DNA of 64,000 bases from an uncultured Thiotrichaceae bacterium (GCA_902727985.1 CACVAY010000110.1:1-64000); one strand, 5' to 3'; positions 1 to 11,642 are shown, counted from the stretch's first letter. Notes: a model not told the origin generated them from the letters alone. Numbers and translations are program-made.

Positions 1-134
1 AAGCACTTGCTTCATACCTTGACTTCACACCACTCTTCATAGATACTGTCGCGCACTTTGGGCAGTGTGCCCATCTCCTTGCTCTACCTTATCATACCGA
101 TTCGGGGGGCAATTTCTTTCCACAAGGAGTCACA

Positions 135-470
135 ATGAGACACTACGAAGTTGTATTTCTGGTACATCCTGATCAGAGCGAGCAGGTTCCTGCAATGATC
201 GAACGCTACCGCACCATGATTGAAGAAGATAAAGGTGTAATCCACCGCATGGAAGACTGGGGCAGACGCCAGTTAGCTTACCCTATCGTCAAGCTTCACA
301 AAGCACACTATGTTTTGATGAACATCGAATGTTCTGGCGAGTCGCTTGCTAAACTTGAAGACCTTTTCCGTTTCAATGATGCGATCCTTCGCAACATGAT
401 TATCAAGTGTGATAAAGCTGAAACCTCACCTTCTTTGCTAAGCAAAGAAAACGAAGACGCTAAGTCATAA
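135..470 (+). CDS. rpsF: 30S ribosomal protein S6
   Basis: [25 protein letters not shown]... S6 signature; followed by rpsR and rplI; RBS aaggag upstream. Confidence 0.97.
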   Translation: MRHYEVVFLVHPDQSEQVPAMIERYRTMIEEDKGVIHRMEDWGRRQLAYPIVKLHKAHYVLMNIECSGESLAKLEDLFRFNDAILRNMIIKCDKAETSPSLLSKENEDAKS

Positions 471-483
471 TAAGGAGCTAACC

Positions 484-711
484 ATGTCACGTTTTTTTAG
501 AAGACAAAAGTACTGCCGTTTCACTGCTGAGGGCATTACTCACATAGATTATAAAGATCTTGATACGCTTAAAGCATACGTTACCGAAACGGGTAAAATT
601 GTTCCTAGCCGTATCACAGGTACGAAAGCAAAATATCAACGTCAACTTGCTACTGCTATTAAGCGTGCACGTTACCTTGCATTGCTTCCTTACACTGATT
701 CACATAAGTAG
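484..711 (+). CDS. rpsR: 30S ribosomal protein S18
   Basis: [17 protein letters not shown]...[22 protein letters not shown]18 signature. Confidence 0.98.
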   Translation: MSRFFRRQKYCRFTAEGITHIDYKDLDTLKAYVTETGKIVPSRITGTKAKYQRQLATAIKRARYLALLPYTDSHK

Positions 712-727
712 AACATAGGAAATAATC

Positions 728-1615
728 ATGGCCCGCTTTATTATGGCAGGCCCGCTGCAAGCCGGGATCTTTGTCATTTTTATGACCTTCGTCACGGCTC
801 TGGCTCCGCCACTGGCTGTTTTAGGTAATGCTGCAATCGCTCTGGTTACATTGCGATCAGGTTGGCAGAAAGGTGTAGTACTCGCCATCGTTGCAAGTAT
901 CACATTAGGTTTGCTTTTCTCTGCACAAAACTCGCTCGGTCAAGGCCTCGCGATTGGTCTCCTTCAATGGCTGCCAATTGTTGGATTTGCTTGGATACTC
1001 TTCCGAACCGTTTCATGGTCGATTACCTTACAGGCGATCATGGGCACTATAATTTTCGGACTCGTTATCTTTCAGATCCTCATTCCGGACATTGCTACCT
1101 ACTGGACAAGTACGCTAACAAGCTTGTTTGAACCATTGAAGGGGAAAGAAGAGTTTTCCGCTATCGATATCAAACAGCAAATTGAAACACTTGCCCCGCA
1201 TATGACATGGCTTAGTGCCGCGAGCTTCACCGTTATTAGCGTTGTTTCGCTATTAATTGGTCGATACTGGCAAGCCAAATTATATAACCCAGGTGGCTTT
1301 GGCGAAGAGTTTCGCGCCATTACTGTCGGAAAGCCAGCAGCATTTGTAGTGATTGCTTTAACCACAGCGGCGTTATTAAGCGATCACGTGTTAATACAAG
1401 CAATGCTTATGGCTGGCATGATTGTTTTTTTATTCCACGGCTTGGGCCTTGCACATAGCCTTGTCCATGCTGGAAAAATACATAAAGGCCTTTTGTTTTT
1501 GATGTATTTTCTTATGTTTATATTGCCAGTCATGATACTTGTGATGCTGGCTACATTAGCAATTATTGACAGCTTTGCTGATTTTCGTAGCAAACTGGAT
1601 ATAGATAAACCTTAA
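728..1615 (+). CDS. DUF2232/YybS-like integral membrane protein
   Basis: multi-TM protein between rpsR and rplI, a position often occupied by DUF2232 in gammaproteobacteria. Confidence 0.75.
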   Translation: MARFIMAGPLQAGIFVIFMTFVTALAPPLAVLGNAAIALVTLRSGWQKGVVLAIVASITLGLLFSAQNSLGQGLAIGLLQWLPIVGFAWILFRTVSWSITLQAIMGTIIFGLVIFQILIPDIATYWTSTLTSLFEPLKGKEEFSAIDIKQQIETLAPHMTWLSAASFTVISVVSLLIGRYWQAKLYNPGGFGEEFRAITVGKPAAFVVIALTTAALLSDHVLIQAMLMAGMIVFLFHGLGLAHSLVHAGKIHKGLLFLMYFLMFILPVMILVMLATLAIIDSFADFRSKLDIDKP

Positions 1616-1634
1616 AATTTTATAGGTGAACACG

Positions 1635-2144
1635 ATGGAAGTTATACTTCTTGAAAAAATTGAAAACCTGGGCTCACTAGGTCAAATTGTAAACGTACGT
1701 TCAGGTTACGCACGCAACTTTCTTGTACCTCAGAAGAAAGCAAAAATGGCGACTAAAGCTAACTTAGAGGAATTTGAAAAGATTCGCGCTGGACTTGAAG
1801 CTGCTGCTGCTGAAATTCAAACAGCTGCTGAGGCTCGTAAAGCCGAGATCGAAGGCACTGCGATTACGATCACGGCAAATGCTGGACCTGAAGGCAAGCT
1901 ATTCGGCTCTGTTACGGTAGCCGAGATTGCTAATGCTGTTATTGAAGCTGGTAAGACTGTTGAGCGTAGTGAGATTCGTATGCCTGAAGGCCCTATTCGC
2001 TCTACAGGTGAGTACGAAGTACTGGTTCACTTACACTCTGACGTTGATGCAACGATCAAAGTCACTGTTGAAACAGGTGATGAAGTATCAAGCTTGGAAG
2101 ATGAAGATGAAGATGAATCTGCTGAAGACTCAGTAGAAGAATAA
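1635..2144 (+). CDS. rplI: 50S ribosomal protein L9 with acidic C-terminal tail
   Basis: MEVILLEKIENLGSLGQIVNVRSGYARNFLVPQKKA; ATG at 1635 preferred over the GTG at 1626. Confidence 0.97.
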   Translation: MEVILLEKIENLGSLGQIVNVRSGYARNFLVPQKKAKMATKANLEEFEKIRAGLEAAAAEIQTAAEARKAEIEGTAITITANAGPEGKLFGSVTVAEIANAVIEAGKTVERSEIRMPEGPIRSTGEYEVLVHLHSDVDATIKVTVETGDEVSSLEDEDEDESAEDSVEE

Positions 2145-2160
2145 CTTCATGTTTGATCAT

Positions 2161-2191
2161 CCCGTCTGGTAATTTACTTTTACCAGACGGG
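2161..2191. terminator. 12-bp perfect stem-loop between convergent rplI and argF
   Basis: cccgtctggtaa-tttactt-ttaccagacggg; no strong T-run on either side. Confidence 0.6.
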
Positions 2192-2225
2192 AATACTCTG
2201 TTCTACGAATACTAATTTGGCGTTC

Positions 2226-3143
2226 TTACAGCAGACCTTCAGATACTAGTGCTACCAACAAAGCTTTTTGCGCATGTAAGCGATTTTCTGCTTCCTGCCA
2301 TACCACACTCTGCTTTCCTTCTAAAACCCCTTCACTGACTTCTTCACCACGATGCGCCGGGAGACAATGCATAAAAATCGCATCCTGATCAGCTACAGAC
2401 ATAAGACTTTCATTGATTTGATAACCTGCAAAGGCAGTCTCACGTAATGCCTGCTCTTCCTCCTGCCCCATACTCGCCCAAACATCTGTCACGAGTAGGT
2501 TTGAGTCTTTAGCTGCTCGTTCAATATCTTGCGTAACTGTCACTCTCTCACCTAGCTGCTGAGTAAGAGCTGCATCTGGCTCATAGCCTTGTGGGCAGGC
2601 AATATTGAGATGAAAGTCGAATTGAATCGCTGCATTCATCCAAGAATGGCACATATTATTACCATCTCCGACATAGGTAACCGTCGCTCCCTTGATGTCA
2701 CCACGGGACTCTTGATAAGTCATCATATCGGCCAATAGTTGGCATGGGTGATACATATCTGTCAAAGCATTGATTACAGGCACACTTGAGTACTCTGCAA
2801 AAGTCTCCACAACGTCATGAGCAAAAGTACGAATCATTACTACATCCGTCATGCTTGAGATAACACGGGCCGCATCTGGAACTGGCTCACCACGGCCTAA
2901 CTGTGTATCGGTAGGTGACAAAAATAGAGCATGGCCACCGAGCTGTGTCATTCCAGCTTCAAACGAGACACGCGTACGTGTTGAAGCCTTATCAAAAATC
3001 ATGGCCAATGTACGATTTTGCAACGGCGTGTATGAAACCCCCTGCTTCCATTTTGCCTTCAAATGAATAGCATTATTGATAAGCGCTGTTAACTCATCTG
3101 GCGTGAAGTCCATGAGAGTTAGGAAATTTTTTATTTTATTCAT
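2226..3143 (-). CDS. argF: ornithine carbamoyltransferase
   Basis: [23 protein letters not shown] motifs; start [13 protein letters not shown] at 3143. Confidence 0.95.
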   Translation of the reverse strand: MNKIKNFLTLMDFTPDELTALINNAIHLKAKWKQGVSYTPLQNRTLAMIFDKASTRTRVSFEAGMTQLGGHALFLSPTDTQLGRGEPVPDAARVISSMTDVVMIRTFAHDVVETFAEYSSVPVINALTDMYHPCQLLADMMTYQESRGDIKGATVTYVGDGNNMCHSWMNAAIQFDFHLNIACPQGYEPDAALTQQLGERVTVTQDIERAAKDSNLLVTDVWASMGQEEEQALRETAFAGYQINESLMSVADQDAIFMHCLPAHRGEEVSEGVLEGKQSVVWQEAENRLHAQKALLVALVSEGLL

Positions 3144-3180
3144 AATCTTATTTTCTGATACAGCAGACAAACATGGCCTA

Positions 3181-4344
3181 CTATGCAATAAATTCTTTAA
3201 CTAACCGTGAAACAGTCTCGATTACCGAGTCTGCCTGTTCATTTGTCATAACAATAGGCGGTAATAAGCGAATAACACTTCCAGCAGTGACATTGATCAG
3301 CAAACCAGCCTCTAGCGCTTGTAATACAAGCTCAGGACAGTCTTTTTCCAGTTCGATACCCAGCATCAAGCCTTTACCACGAACATCCTTTACACCTGAT
3401 AATTCAGCAAGAGAAGCAAAACCCTTGAGAAAGTATTCACCCAATTCTTTTGCACGAGCTGCCATAGCATCCCGCTCCATGACTTCAACAACCGTTAATG
3501 CCGTGCGACATGCCAAGAAGTTGCCACCAAATGTTGAACCATGTGTACCTGCCACGAGCACACCAACAGCTTCTCCTCTCGCTAACATTGCACCGATGGG
3601 TACACCATTGCCGAGCGCTTTCGCCAAAGTAACAACATCCGGTGTGACATCTTCATGCTGATAGCCAAACCATGTACCTGTTCGGCACATTCCGGCCTGA
3701 ATCTCATCAAGAATCATCAGACATCCATGCTTATTACATAGCTGTCTAATAGACTTTAGATAGCCTTCATCTGGAATATTGATGCCGCCCTCGCCTTGAA
3801 TAGGCTCAACCATAATAGCAACGACCTGATCATCCATGGCCACTTCTATTGCAGACAAATCATTATAAGGAACGTGCACAAAACCTTCTAAGAGGGGGGC
3901 GAAACCCTCTTGAATTTTTTTATTTCCAGTCGCTGAAAGTGCAGCCATGGTTCTGCCATGAAAACTTCCTTCTACAACAATAATTTTTGGTAAAGAAACC
4001 CCTTTCCCTGAACCATACCGACGTGCTAATTTTATCGCAGCTTCATTGGCTTCGGTACCTGAATTACTAAAGAACACCTGTTCCATGCCTGACAGTTGAG
4101 CTAGCTTGCTAGCTAGCTTTTCCTGTGGCTCAATACCATATAGATTCGAGGTATGAATCAACGTATGTGCCTGATCACTAATCGCTTTTGCTATTTCAGG
4201 ATGGGCATGCCCTAAACTACACACAGCAATGCCTGAGAGCGCATCTACATACTCACGATCTTCTGTATCCCATAAACGCGCGTCAGCACCTTTTGTAAAA
4301 GTAACAGGAAGTCTCGAATATGTTGCCATGATTGCATCTGACAT
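3181..4344 (-). CDS. argD: acetylornithine/succinyldiaminopimelate aminotransferase
   Basis: class III aminotransferase; [30 protein letters not shown]; next to argF. Confidence 0.92.
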   Translation of the reverse strand: MSDAIMATYSRLPVTFTKGADARLWDTEDREYVDALSGIAVCSLGHAHPEIAKAISDQAHTLIHTSNLYGIEPQEKLASKLAQLSGMEQVFFSNSGTEANEAAIKLARRYGSGKGVSLPKIIVVEGSFHGRTMAALSATGNKKIQEGFAPLLEGFVHVPYNDLSAIEVAMDDQVVAIMVEPIQGEGGINIPDEGYLKSIRQLCNKHGCLMILDEIQAGMCRTGTWFGYQHEDVTPDVVTLAKALGNGVPIGAMLARGEAVGVLVAGTHGSTFGGNFLACRTALTVVEVMERDAMAARAKELGEYFLKGFASLAELSGVKDVRGKGLMLGIELEKDCPELVLQALEAGLLINVTAGSVIRLLPPIVMTNEQADSVIETVSRLVKEFIA

Positions 4345-4497
4345 TTGCTCAACCTTAATAATTATTAGTGGATTTTACAGCTCAGAAAGACATGCATAGC
4401 GCGCATCGCCCAGCATGGAAAAAGCGGGCGAGTATAACTTTTTAGCCTCAAAGCGTCAATTTTTTAGAATTATTAGGTTGACAAGAAAGCAAAGCTT

Positions 4498-5790
4498 CTA
4501 TGAGTAATAGGCTTTAATCGCCCGGCCGATTCTTTTTAATGTCTCAGTAAACACGGCATCATCTTCTTGCAGCAGCGTCATGCGGAAACCCGTCAAATTA
4601 GAACCAAAGCCTGTCAACGGAACCACACAAACCCCTTCTGCTCCCATCAGCTCGTAGGCAAACTGGAAATCTCTATCCATTGGCATCTTTTCTAACCTAT
4701 TGAGATACAGGCGGATTTTCTTATTTTTTGAATCTAACAAGGCGACTGGTAAGTCTAATAACTCAACCACTAGATAAAACACCCCCCTTGGCTTGTTTAA
4801 TCTAACTTGAGGGACATTCTTAAAAAACTCATCCGCCTCATCTGCTCTTCTTTGGTATTTGGCAATTCGACTGGCTAACAAGGCATCGAAGTGTTCATTT
4901 GAATACAAAGCTGGCAATACTTGTTGCGGCATCGTCGTTGAACAAACCTCCAGCATCTTTGCCAATAGCAACATGCGAATATAGTCACTGAAATTTTTAT
5001 CCGTCTCAGCGTTATAAATTTCTATCCAACCACAACGGGAACCAGGCCAAGGAATATCTTTACTGATTCCTTTCATACTGATACCTGGGACATCCTCGAT
5101 GATTTCATAAAGATATGTGTTCTCAACACCATCAAAAGTCATATGGTGATAGATTTCATCAAAGATAAGAAAACAGTCGTATTTTTTTGCTATCGCTACA
5201 ATTTTTTCTAATGTTTCGCGACGGTACACACTACCTGTTGGGTTATTGGGATTAATAACCAAGATTGCAACAATCTGCTCGTTATACCGAACCTTATTTT
5301 CGATCTCATCAAGATCTGGTTCCCAGTCATTCTCAGGGTCTAGCTGATAGGAAACATAATCACAACCCGCATGCATCGCTTCAGCCGTTGCATGGGATGG
5401 ATAAGTCGGTGATGGGACGAGAACACGCGCTTCACGCGGCAGGTTATTTAAAATCTTATTGATGGCTTCGCCAAGCCCGTTAAAGAAAAGAATATCATCA
5501 ACGGTACACACTTTCTCACTAGAGAAATTATCCAAAACATATTGGCGAGCATTGATATCACCACGGGAATCCGTGTACGCAAAACTAATGGAATGGGATA
5601 CTTCTTCACGAAGTATATCCTTCATCCATTCTGGCACATCTTCGCCAGCAGTTACTGGATCACCTATATTTTCCCAAATCATTGAGAAGTGACCCATTTT
5701 TTCGAGCTGCTTACCAATCTCTACGACTTCCCGAATTGGGTAGCGCAGCAAATCACTTTCAGCTTTTAGCAGATTCTGTCTCACAGTCAT
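4498..5790 (-). CDS. class I/II pyridoxal-phosphate aminotransferase (AlaA-like)
   Basis: INPNNPTGSVY, SKDIPWPGSRCGWIEIYN; aminotransferase fold I signature. Confidence 0.8.
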   Translation of the reverse strand: MTVRQNLLKAESDLLRYPIREVVEIGKQLEKMGHFSMIWENIGDPVTAGEDVPEWMKDILREEVSHSISFAYTDSRGDINARQYVLDNFSSEKVCTVDDILFFNGLGEAINKILNNLPREARVLVPSPTYPSHATAEAMHAGCDYVSYQLDPENDWEPDLDEIENKVRYNEQIVAILVINPNNPTGSVYRRETLEKIVAIAKKYDCFLIFDEIYHHMTFDGVENTYLYEIIEDVPGISMKGISKDIPWPGSRCGWIEIYNAETDKNFSDYIRMLLLAKMLEVCSTTMPQQVLPALYSNEHFDALLASRIAKYQRRADEADEFFKNVPQVRLNKPRGVFYLVVELLDLPVALLDSKNKKIRLYLNRLEKMPMDRDFQFAYELMGAEGVCVVPLTGFGSNLTGFRMTLLQEDDAVFTETLKRIGRAIKAYYS

Positions 5791-5878
5791 TCTTCCGTGA
5801 AATATCTGATCATATCAGTCGTTATTGTCGCTTCAACTAATTGCGCTTTACGGCAGTTATATCCGTATAAGCGATCAA

Positions 5879-7693
5879 TTATGCACGAGACGCGCGCTTG
5901 CGCTCGTTTTCAGTCAACATTTTCTTACGAAGACGAATACTATCTGGCGTTACTTCTACCAACTCATCTTCATCGATAAATTCTAGCGCTTGCTCTAGCG
6001 TCATACGAATAGGCTTAACCAAGGTTAAACTTTCATCTGTGCCCGAAGCACGTACATTCGTCAGCTGCTTTGCTTTAGTTGGGTTAACAACTAAGTCATT
6101 ATCACGGCTGTGAATACCCACAAGCATGCCTTCATAAACCTCTTCAGCATGACCAAGGAATAATTTACCGCGCTCCTGAAGATTGAATAACCCATAAGAT
6201 AACGCTTTACCTTGTGTATTAGAAATCAACACACCGTTCTGGCGCTGGCCAATTTTACCTGGCTTGTATTCACCATAATGATCAAATGTGTGGAATAATA
6301 AACCGGTACCAGAAGTCGTTGTTAGAAATTCAGTCTGGAAACCAATTAAACCACGTGATGGAATAATATATTCAAGACGAATACGACCTTTACCATCGGG
6401 TTCCATATTCTTTATTTCACCACGGCGTAAACCCAGCTTCTCCATAACTGAGCCTTGATGATCAACTTCGATATCAACAGACATACTTTCATATGGCTCT
6501 TCTTTATTACCATTCTCGTCTTCACGAATAATGACTTCAGGACGAGAAACCGCTAGTTCAAAACCTTCTCGACGCATATTTTCGATCAAGACACTAAGAT
6601 GCAATTCACCACGACCGGAAACACGGAATTTATCCGCATCATCCATTTGCTCTACTCGAAGCGCCACGTTATGTAGCAATTCTTCATCAAGACGTTCTTG
6701 GATATTTCTTGACGTAACGTACTTACCTTCTTTACCCGCGAAAGGTGAGCTATTAACCTGAAACGTCATCGTTACTGTTGGCTCATCAACCGTTAATGGC
6801 GTTAAAGCTTCAACGTTATCTGGATCACACAAGGTGTCCGAGATATAAAGCTCCTCCATCCCTGTGAAAGCGATAATGTCACCAGCTTGCGCTTCAGGCA
6901 CTTCAATACGCTCTAAGCCATGAAAACCCAAAATTTGTAGCATACGCCCATTACGAATCTTGCCTTCTCGGTCAATGACTTTGATTGAACTGTTTTTAGC
7001 AATCTTACCTTTCTTAATTCGACCGATGCCGATCAAACCCACATAAGAGTTATAATCTAGTGAGCTTACCTGCATCTGGAAAGGCGCATCTGGATCAACA
7101 TCAGGGTGAGATACTTGCTCTACGATTTGCTCAAATAATGGTGTCATATCGCCATCACGAACTGAATCTTCTAGTCCCGCATAACCATTTAGTGCTGATG
7201 CGTAGACTACTGGGAAATCTAACTGCTCATCCGTTGCTCCCAAACGATCAAACAATTCAAACGTTTGATCTAGTACCCAATCAGGACGTGAGCCAGGGCG
7301 GTCAATCTTGTTAATAACAACGATGGGCTTGAAGCCCATATCAAAGGCTTTTTGCGTCACAAAACGTGTTTGTGGCATTGGGCCATCAACTGCGTCGACA
7401 AGTAGAAGTACACTGTCCACCATCGAAAGTACACGCTCAACTTCGCCACCGAAATCCGCATGTCCTGGGGTGTCTACGATATTAATTCGATAATCATTCC
7501 AACGAAGCGCGGTGTTTTTTGCAAGAATCGTAATTCCACGTTCTTTTTCTAGCGCATTAGAATCCATCATTCGTTCACCGTGGTCTGCACGATCATCAAA
7601 TGTTCCAGACTGCTTTAGAAGCTCGTCTACCAAGGTAGTTTTACCATGGTCAACATGGGCAATAATGGCTATATTTCGTAGATTTTCGATCAC
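5879..7693 (-). CDS. typA: translational GTPase TypA/BipA
   Basis: [31 protein letters not shown]; likely GTG start at 7693. Confidence 0.95.
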   Translation of the reverse strand: MIENLRNIAIIAHVDHGKTTLVDELLKQSGTFDDRADHGERMMDSNALEKERGITILAKNTALRWNDYRINIVDTPGHADFGGEVERVLSMVDSVLLLVDAVDGPMPQTRFVTQKAFDMGFKPIVVINKIDRPGSRPDWVLDQTFELFDRLGATDEQLDFPVVYASALNGYAGLEDSVRDGDMTPLFEQIVEQVSHPDVDPDAPFQMQVSSLDYNSYVGLIGIGRIKKGKIAKNSSIKVIDREGKIRNGRMLQILGFHGLERIEVPEAQAGDIIAFTGMEELYISDTLCDPDNVEALTPLTVDEPTVTMTFQVNSSPFAGKEGKYVTSRNIQERLDEELLHNVALRVEQMDDADKFRVSGRGELHLSVLIENMRREGFELAVSRPEVIIREDENGNKEEPYESMSVDIEVDHQGSVMEKLGLRRGEIKNMEPDGKGRIRLEYIIPSRGLIGFQTEFLTTTSGTGLLFHTFDHYGEYKPGKIGQRQNGVLISNTQGKALSYGLFNLQERGKLFLGHAEEVYEGMLVGIHSRDNDLVVNPTKAKQLTNVRASGTDESLTLVKPIRMTLEQALEFIDEDELVEVTPDSIRLRKKMLTENERKRASRA

Positions 7694-7796
7694 AACTTTT
7701 CGCTCGAATTTTTTAAGATGCGCGATTATACTCTCAGGCACAATATTAGTACACGTTTATATTACAACCCCTTGACAAGACCACATAGGTAGTATT

Positions 7797-8192
7797 TTGG
7801 AATTTTCAACATCACAATATGATCTAATCAGCGGAGACCAAGGCGTCAGAAAATTGGTTGATCGGTTTTATGACCTGATGGATGAACGCGAGGACGTCAA
7901 AGTATTACGTGATTTGCACGCAAAGTCCCTACGCATATCACGCGACAAACTCTACATGTTTCTTTCAGGGTGGCTAGGCGGACCTCAACTGTATGTCGAA
8001 AAATATGGCCACCCCCGGTTACGCGCACGCCACTTACCCTTCAAAATCACTAATGAAGAAAGAGATCAATGGATGTCATGTATGAACCAAGCCTTAGAAG
8101 AGCAGATAGAGGATCAACTGCTATTAAGCACCCTAAAACAGTCGCTATTTAAGGTCGCTGATTTTATGAGAAACGCAGAGGATGCTTCGTAG
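7797..8192 (+). CDS. group II truncated hemoglobin
   Basis: YDLISGDQGVRKLVDRFYDLMD...LSGWLGGPQLYVEKYGHPRLRARHLPF. Confidence 0.88.
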   Translation: MEFSTSQYDLISGDQGVRKLVDRFYDLMDEREDVKVLRDLHAKSLRISRDKLYMFLSGWLGGPQLYVEKYGHPRLRARHLPFKITNEERDQWMSCMNQALEEQIEDQLLLSTLKQSLFKVADFMRNAEDAS

Positions 8193-8523
8193 CGGTAGAC
8201 ATTTGGGTATCTAGCTTGATATCTGCCTCCGGATCTAGACCCGAAATAAATTTTTTGAATTCTTGCTGGTCAGCTTCTTCATCATGATGAACAAAGCTAC
8301 CCTCTAAATGAAGACCTTTACGTTTACAAGATAAGAATACCACTAGACCTTCAAGCGCCATTCCAACAAACTCATCGGGACTTGGACTTGCTTTCTGTAG
8401 ATCAACATAACGATCAGAGTTCAACCTTTCCAACGAATTGAAAGTCTTTTGACAATGCTGATCATCAGCACTTGTGATCTCGAATGTAGAAAGTTGCTCA
8501 TTCATACCAGTTATGATTGTCAT
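8164..8523 (-). CDS. hypothetical protein, convergent 29-nt overlap with hemoglobin gene
   Basis: 119-aa ORF filling the gap; no family recognised. Confidence 0.55.
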   Translation of the reverse strand: MTIITGMNEQLSTFEITSADDQHCQKTFNSLERLNSDRYVDLQKASPSPDEFVGMALEGLVVFLSCKRKGLHLEGSFVHHDEEADQQEFKKFISGLDPEADIKLDTQMSTATKHPLRFS

Positions 8524-8607
8524 TATTTAGCCCCATTACTAAATATTATACCCACCTAAGATGACCAATAACTGAACAACTCTTTTCTTAATAAATATTT
8601 AACAACC

Positions 8608-9087
8608 TTATTTAACTTTTTGTTGCACTAAGTTTGTAACATTTCCCCCTGAATATGTGTAAGCTTTACCAAACCCTATGACAAAACTTCCTGCATTTAT
8701 TTCCACTCGAAATAATCTAAAATCACTAAGATTACTCAAAATATTCATGATGTTACCAAACTTACCTGCAAACTCAGCAATGATCTTAGTATAGTCCTCT
8801 TCTACACGCTCTATTTCAGATACATACCCCTCACCTGAGAGCCGCCTGCGTGCAAAAACTTGTCTGGACTTTTCCTCATCTTCAATAATTAAAATGGAAA
8901 TCCTTTTATCGTCAATAAGGTTTTGAGTATGTTTTGCCAGCTCGCTAATATAAATATAAAAACAACCATTATGATAGATATAAGGGGCATAACTTGCATA
9001 TGGTAAACCTTCTGATGTTAAGGACGCTATTTGCAGAGATTTTTGCTCTATAATTAATTCTTGTAATTGTTCTTCTGGGGACATCAT
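8608..9087 (-). CDS. pyridoxamine 5'-phosphate oxidase-like/HugZ-type heme utilization protein
   Basis: flavin split-barrel pattern: SLTSEGLPYASYAPYIYHNGCFYIYISELAKHTQNL...ARRRLSGEG. Confidence 0.75.
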   Translation of the reverse strand: MMSPEEQLQELIIEQKSLQIASLTSEGLPYASYAPYIYHNGCFYIYISELAKHTQNLIDDKRISILIIEDEEKSRQVFARRRLSGEGYVSEIERVEEDYTKIIAEFAGKFGNIMNILSNLSDFRLFRVEINAGSFVIGFGKAYTYSGGNVTNLVQQKVK

Positions 9088-9182
9088 AAACCTACCTACA
9101 TAAACTCAACATTGATACTGTAAGCATAATATAACGATAAGTTTTGGTATGGCGGTTTATGGGACTCTGGATAATGAAAAGC

Positions 9183-10190
9183 TCAGTATTCTGATTTTTG
9201 CTCACGCGATAATAATTCACGAACAGCAATATGGGGAGACATCCCTTTGTAAAGAATACCGTGCACCTGCTGACAAATCGGCATCTCGACTCCCGCCTTT
9301 TCTGCCAGAGCATTGATTGAGTGGGAAGACTTATAACCTTCTACAGCTTGACCAATTTCCTCTATGGCCGCATCCATCTCTTTACCCTGTCCCAACGCTA
9401 AACCCAAACGTCGGTTACGTGATTGATTATCTGTACATGTCAGCACAAGGTCTCCAACACCTGCCAAGCCCATGATGGTATTGTGATTTGCGCCCATGGC
9501 TTTTCCAAGACGAGAAATTTCGGCTAAACCTCGTGTAATCAAGGCTGCTCGTGCATTCGCACCATATCCCAAGCCATCAGAAATTCCCGCCGCAATAGCC
9601 AATACATTTTTCACCGCACCACCTAGCTCCACACCCAACACATCATCGCTGGTATAAACTCGAAAGTTATCTCCCTGGAATGCCCTAGCAACCAAACTTG
9701 CAAGACTCTCCTCGTTACTCGCAGCCGTCATTGCGGTTGGCAAACCCTTTGCTACCTCTAATGCAAATGTTGGCCCCGACACCACGCCATACTGACTCTC
9801 AGACCCCAGCTCTTCACACAAAACTTCATGCAATAGTTTACCTGATCCGACTTCCAAACCTTTAGTCGCCCACACGATTCGATGTTCATCCGTTAAAAGC
9901 GGCTTAATTTTTTTCAGAAGATCCCGAAAACCATGAGAAGGTACAACGACCAACTGACAAATAGAGTGCTCAACGAGCTCCTCCACCTTTGGCGTACATT
10001 GCAATTTATCAGGGAAGGGGATATCTGGAAGATAATGCCTATTGACTCTTTCAACAGCCAAAGTATCGATATGCTCAGTGGAATAATCCCACAATAAAAC
10101 ATCAACACCATTACGAGCCAATTGCAACGCTAGTGCCGTGCCCCATGAACCAGCACCATAAACTGAAATTCGGGAAAGACAACTAGACAA
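9183..10190 (-). CDS. gpsA: glycerol-3-phosphate dehydrogenase [NAD(P)+]
   Basis: ISVYGAGSWGTALALQLARNG...GLGYGANARAALITRGLAEI. Confidence 0.96.
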   Translation of the reverse strand: MSSCLSRISVYGAGSWGTALALQLARNGVDVLLWDYSTEHIDTLAVERVNRHYLPDIPFPDKLQCTPKVEELVEHSICQLVVVPSHGFRDLLKKIKPLLTDEHRIVWATKGLEVGSGKLLHEVLCEELGSESQYGVVSGPTFALEVAKGLPTAMTAASNEESLASLVARAFQGDNFRVYTSDDVLGVELGGAVKNVLAIAAGISDGLGYGANARAALITRGLAEISRLGKAMGANHNTIMGLAGVGDLVLTCTDNQSRNRRLGLALGQGKEMDAAIEEIGQAVEGYKSSHSINALAEKAGVEMPICQQVHGILYKGMSPHIAVRELLSREQKSEY

Positions 10191-10192
10191 AA

Positions 10193-10675
10193 TTAGCTCT
10201 CCTCAGTCGTCACTGCAGATTCTTCCTGTTTTAGCTCTTCAAGGCGTTGCGCATATAACGCTTCAAAGTTAATGGGGGATAAATGCAATTCAGGAAAACT
10301 ACCTTTGGAAACAAGGCTCGAAATTGCTTCGCGTGCATAAGGAAATAATATCGTTGGACAGTAGCTAGCCAACAAATGATTCATTTCATCGGCATCGTAA
10401 CCTGAAATGTGGAAAACGCCTGCCTGCTTTATTTCTACCAGAAACGCTGTTTGTTCCTTGCTTTTTACCGTAACAGTAAGATCAAGCTCTACTTCAAAAA
10501 ACGGAGCTCCCACCGCTCGCGCCTGTGTATTCATCTGTAAACTAATATCTGGATCCCACTCTTCGCCATAGATAGTTGGAGTATTAGGGGATTCAAAAGA
10601 CATATCTTTTAAATAAATACGTTGAATGACAAACTGCTGTTCTTCTTGTTCTTTTGCGATGGTTTCTTCAGTCAT
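10193..10675 (-). CDS. secB: protein-export chaperone SecB
   Basis: FVIQRIYLKDMSFESPNTP...CPTILFPYAREAISSLVSKGSFPELHLSPINFEALY. Confidence 0.96.
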   Translation of the reverse strand: MTEETIAKEQEEQQFVIQRIYLKDMSFESPNTPTIYGEEWDPDISLQMNTQARAVGAPFFEVELDLTVTVKSKEQTAFLVEIKQAGVFHISGYDADEMNHLLASYCPTILFPYAREAISSLVSKGSFPELHLSPINFEALYAQRLEELKQEESAVTTEES

Positions 10676-10807
10676 TGGAATACTTTCCTATTATTTCTTC
10701 TTTTTAGATATTACGCGAGTCAAGCCCCGTTGAATTGCTTGCCGCCGTTGATATGAATATGCTTTTTTGTGATGAATCAGAAAAACCTGACTCATAATAC
10801 AATGGTA

Positions 10808-11062
10808 TTAGTCGTAAAGGAGCTTATCTAACTCACCATTTTGATTAATTCGGGCCAAATCGTCATATCCTCCGATATGCCTATCATCAATAAAAATCTG
10901 CGGAACGGTATTACGCCCTGAACGCTTCTCCATCACCTTCCACAGTTTATTATCACCATCCACCCGCAATTCTTTAATGCTTACACCCTTACTTTTCAGT
11001 AATCTTCTAGCGCGCATACAATACGGGCAGAATAGTGTTGCATACATGACAACTTCCGACAT
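10808..11062 (-). CDS. grxC: glutaredoxin 3
   Basis: CPYC active site, TVPQIFIDDRHIGGYDDL. Confidence 0.94.
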   Translation of the reverse strand: MSEVVMYATLFCPYCMRARRLLKSKGVSIKELRVDGDNKLWKVMEKRSGRNTVPQIFIDDRHIGGYDDLARINQNGELDKLLYD

Positions 11063-11505
11063 TAGCGTTTACTCAATGGATAATTTGCACTTTCCCAAGC
11101 CATGACGCCGCCTGACATATTATATACATCTTCGAAACCTTGCTTGGTTAATGTATTACAGGCAAATCCCGAGCGATTGCCGCTACGGCAGTAAACTAGT
11201 ACCGTTTTATTTTTATAAGCGGATAATTCTGAAATTCGATCCTTCAGTTGTCCAACCGGAATATGTCTGGAACCTGAGATAATTCCATCTCCCAGCTCCT
11301 TGTCTTCCCTGACATCGAGGCACAATGTTCCGTCACCATTGATAAGCCGCACCGCCTCATTTACCCCCACCTGTTTATATTTCTTAGTCAATCGCCCAAA
11401 TTCGACCCAAAGAATTAAGCCGAGTAGGCCAACAAACCCATATACCAAAAGAGGATGTTCTTGAGCAAAAGTTAGATATTGATCCATCAGAGGAAATTCC
11501 GTCAC
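11062..11505 (-). CDS. rhodanese-like sulfurtransferase with N-terminal TM (YibN-like)
   Basis: rhodanese active loop CRSGNRSG; N-terminal hydrophobic segment. Confidence 0.88.
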   Translation of the reverse strand: MTEFPLMDQYLTFAQEHPLLVYGFVGLLGLILWVEFGRLTKKYKQVGVNEAVRLINGDGTLCLDVREDKELGDGIISGSRHIPVGQLKDRISELSAYKNKTVLVYCRSGNRSGFACNTLTKQGFEDVYNMSGGVMAWESANYPLSKR

Positions 11506-11642
11506 AAAAAACGCATAAGATAATACATCAGAAAAAGAACAGCAAACTACGTTTCTTTATGTGCGAAGATGTTTTGAAAAAACACATTCTTAGTAAACAG
11601 CCCAACCATTAATCTCTCTAATACTTTCAAGCACCTGGATAA

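Noticed and set aside
3173-3661. 162-aa + strand ORF
   Set aside because: Antisense to argD; Ser/Pro/Ala-rich reading typical of a shadow ORF.
7772-7796. TTGACA promoter directly before the hemoglobin gene
   Set aside because: No properly spaced -10, and too close to the predicted start codon.
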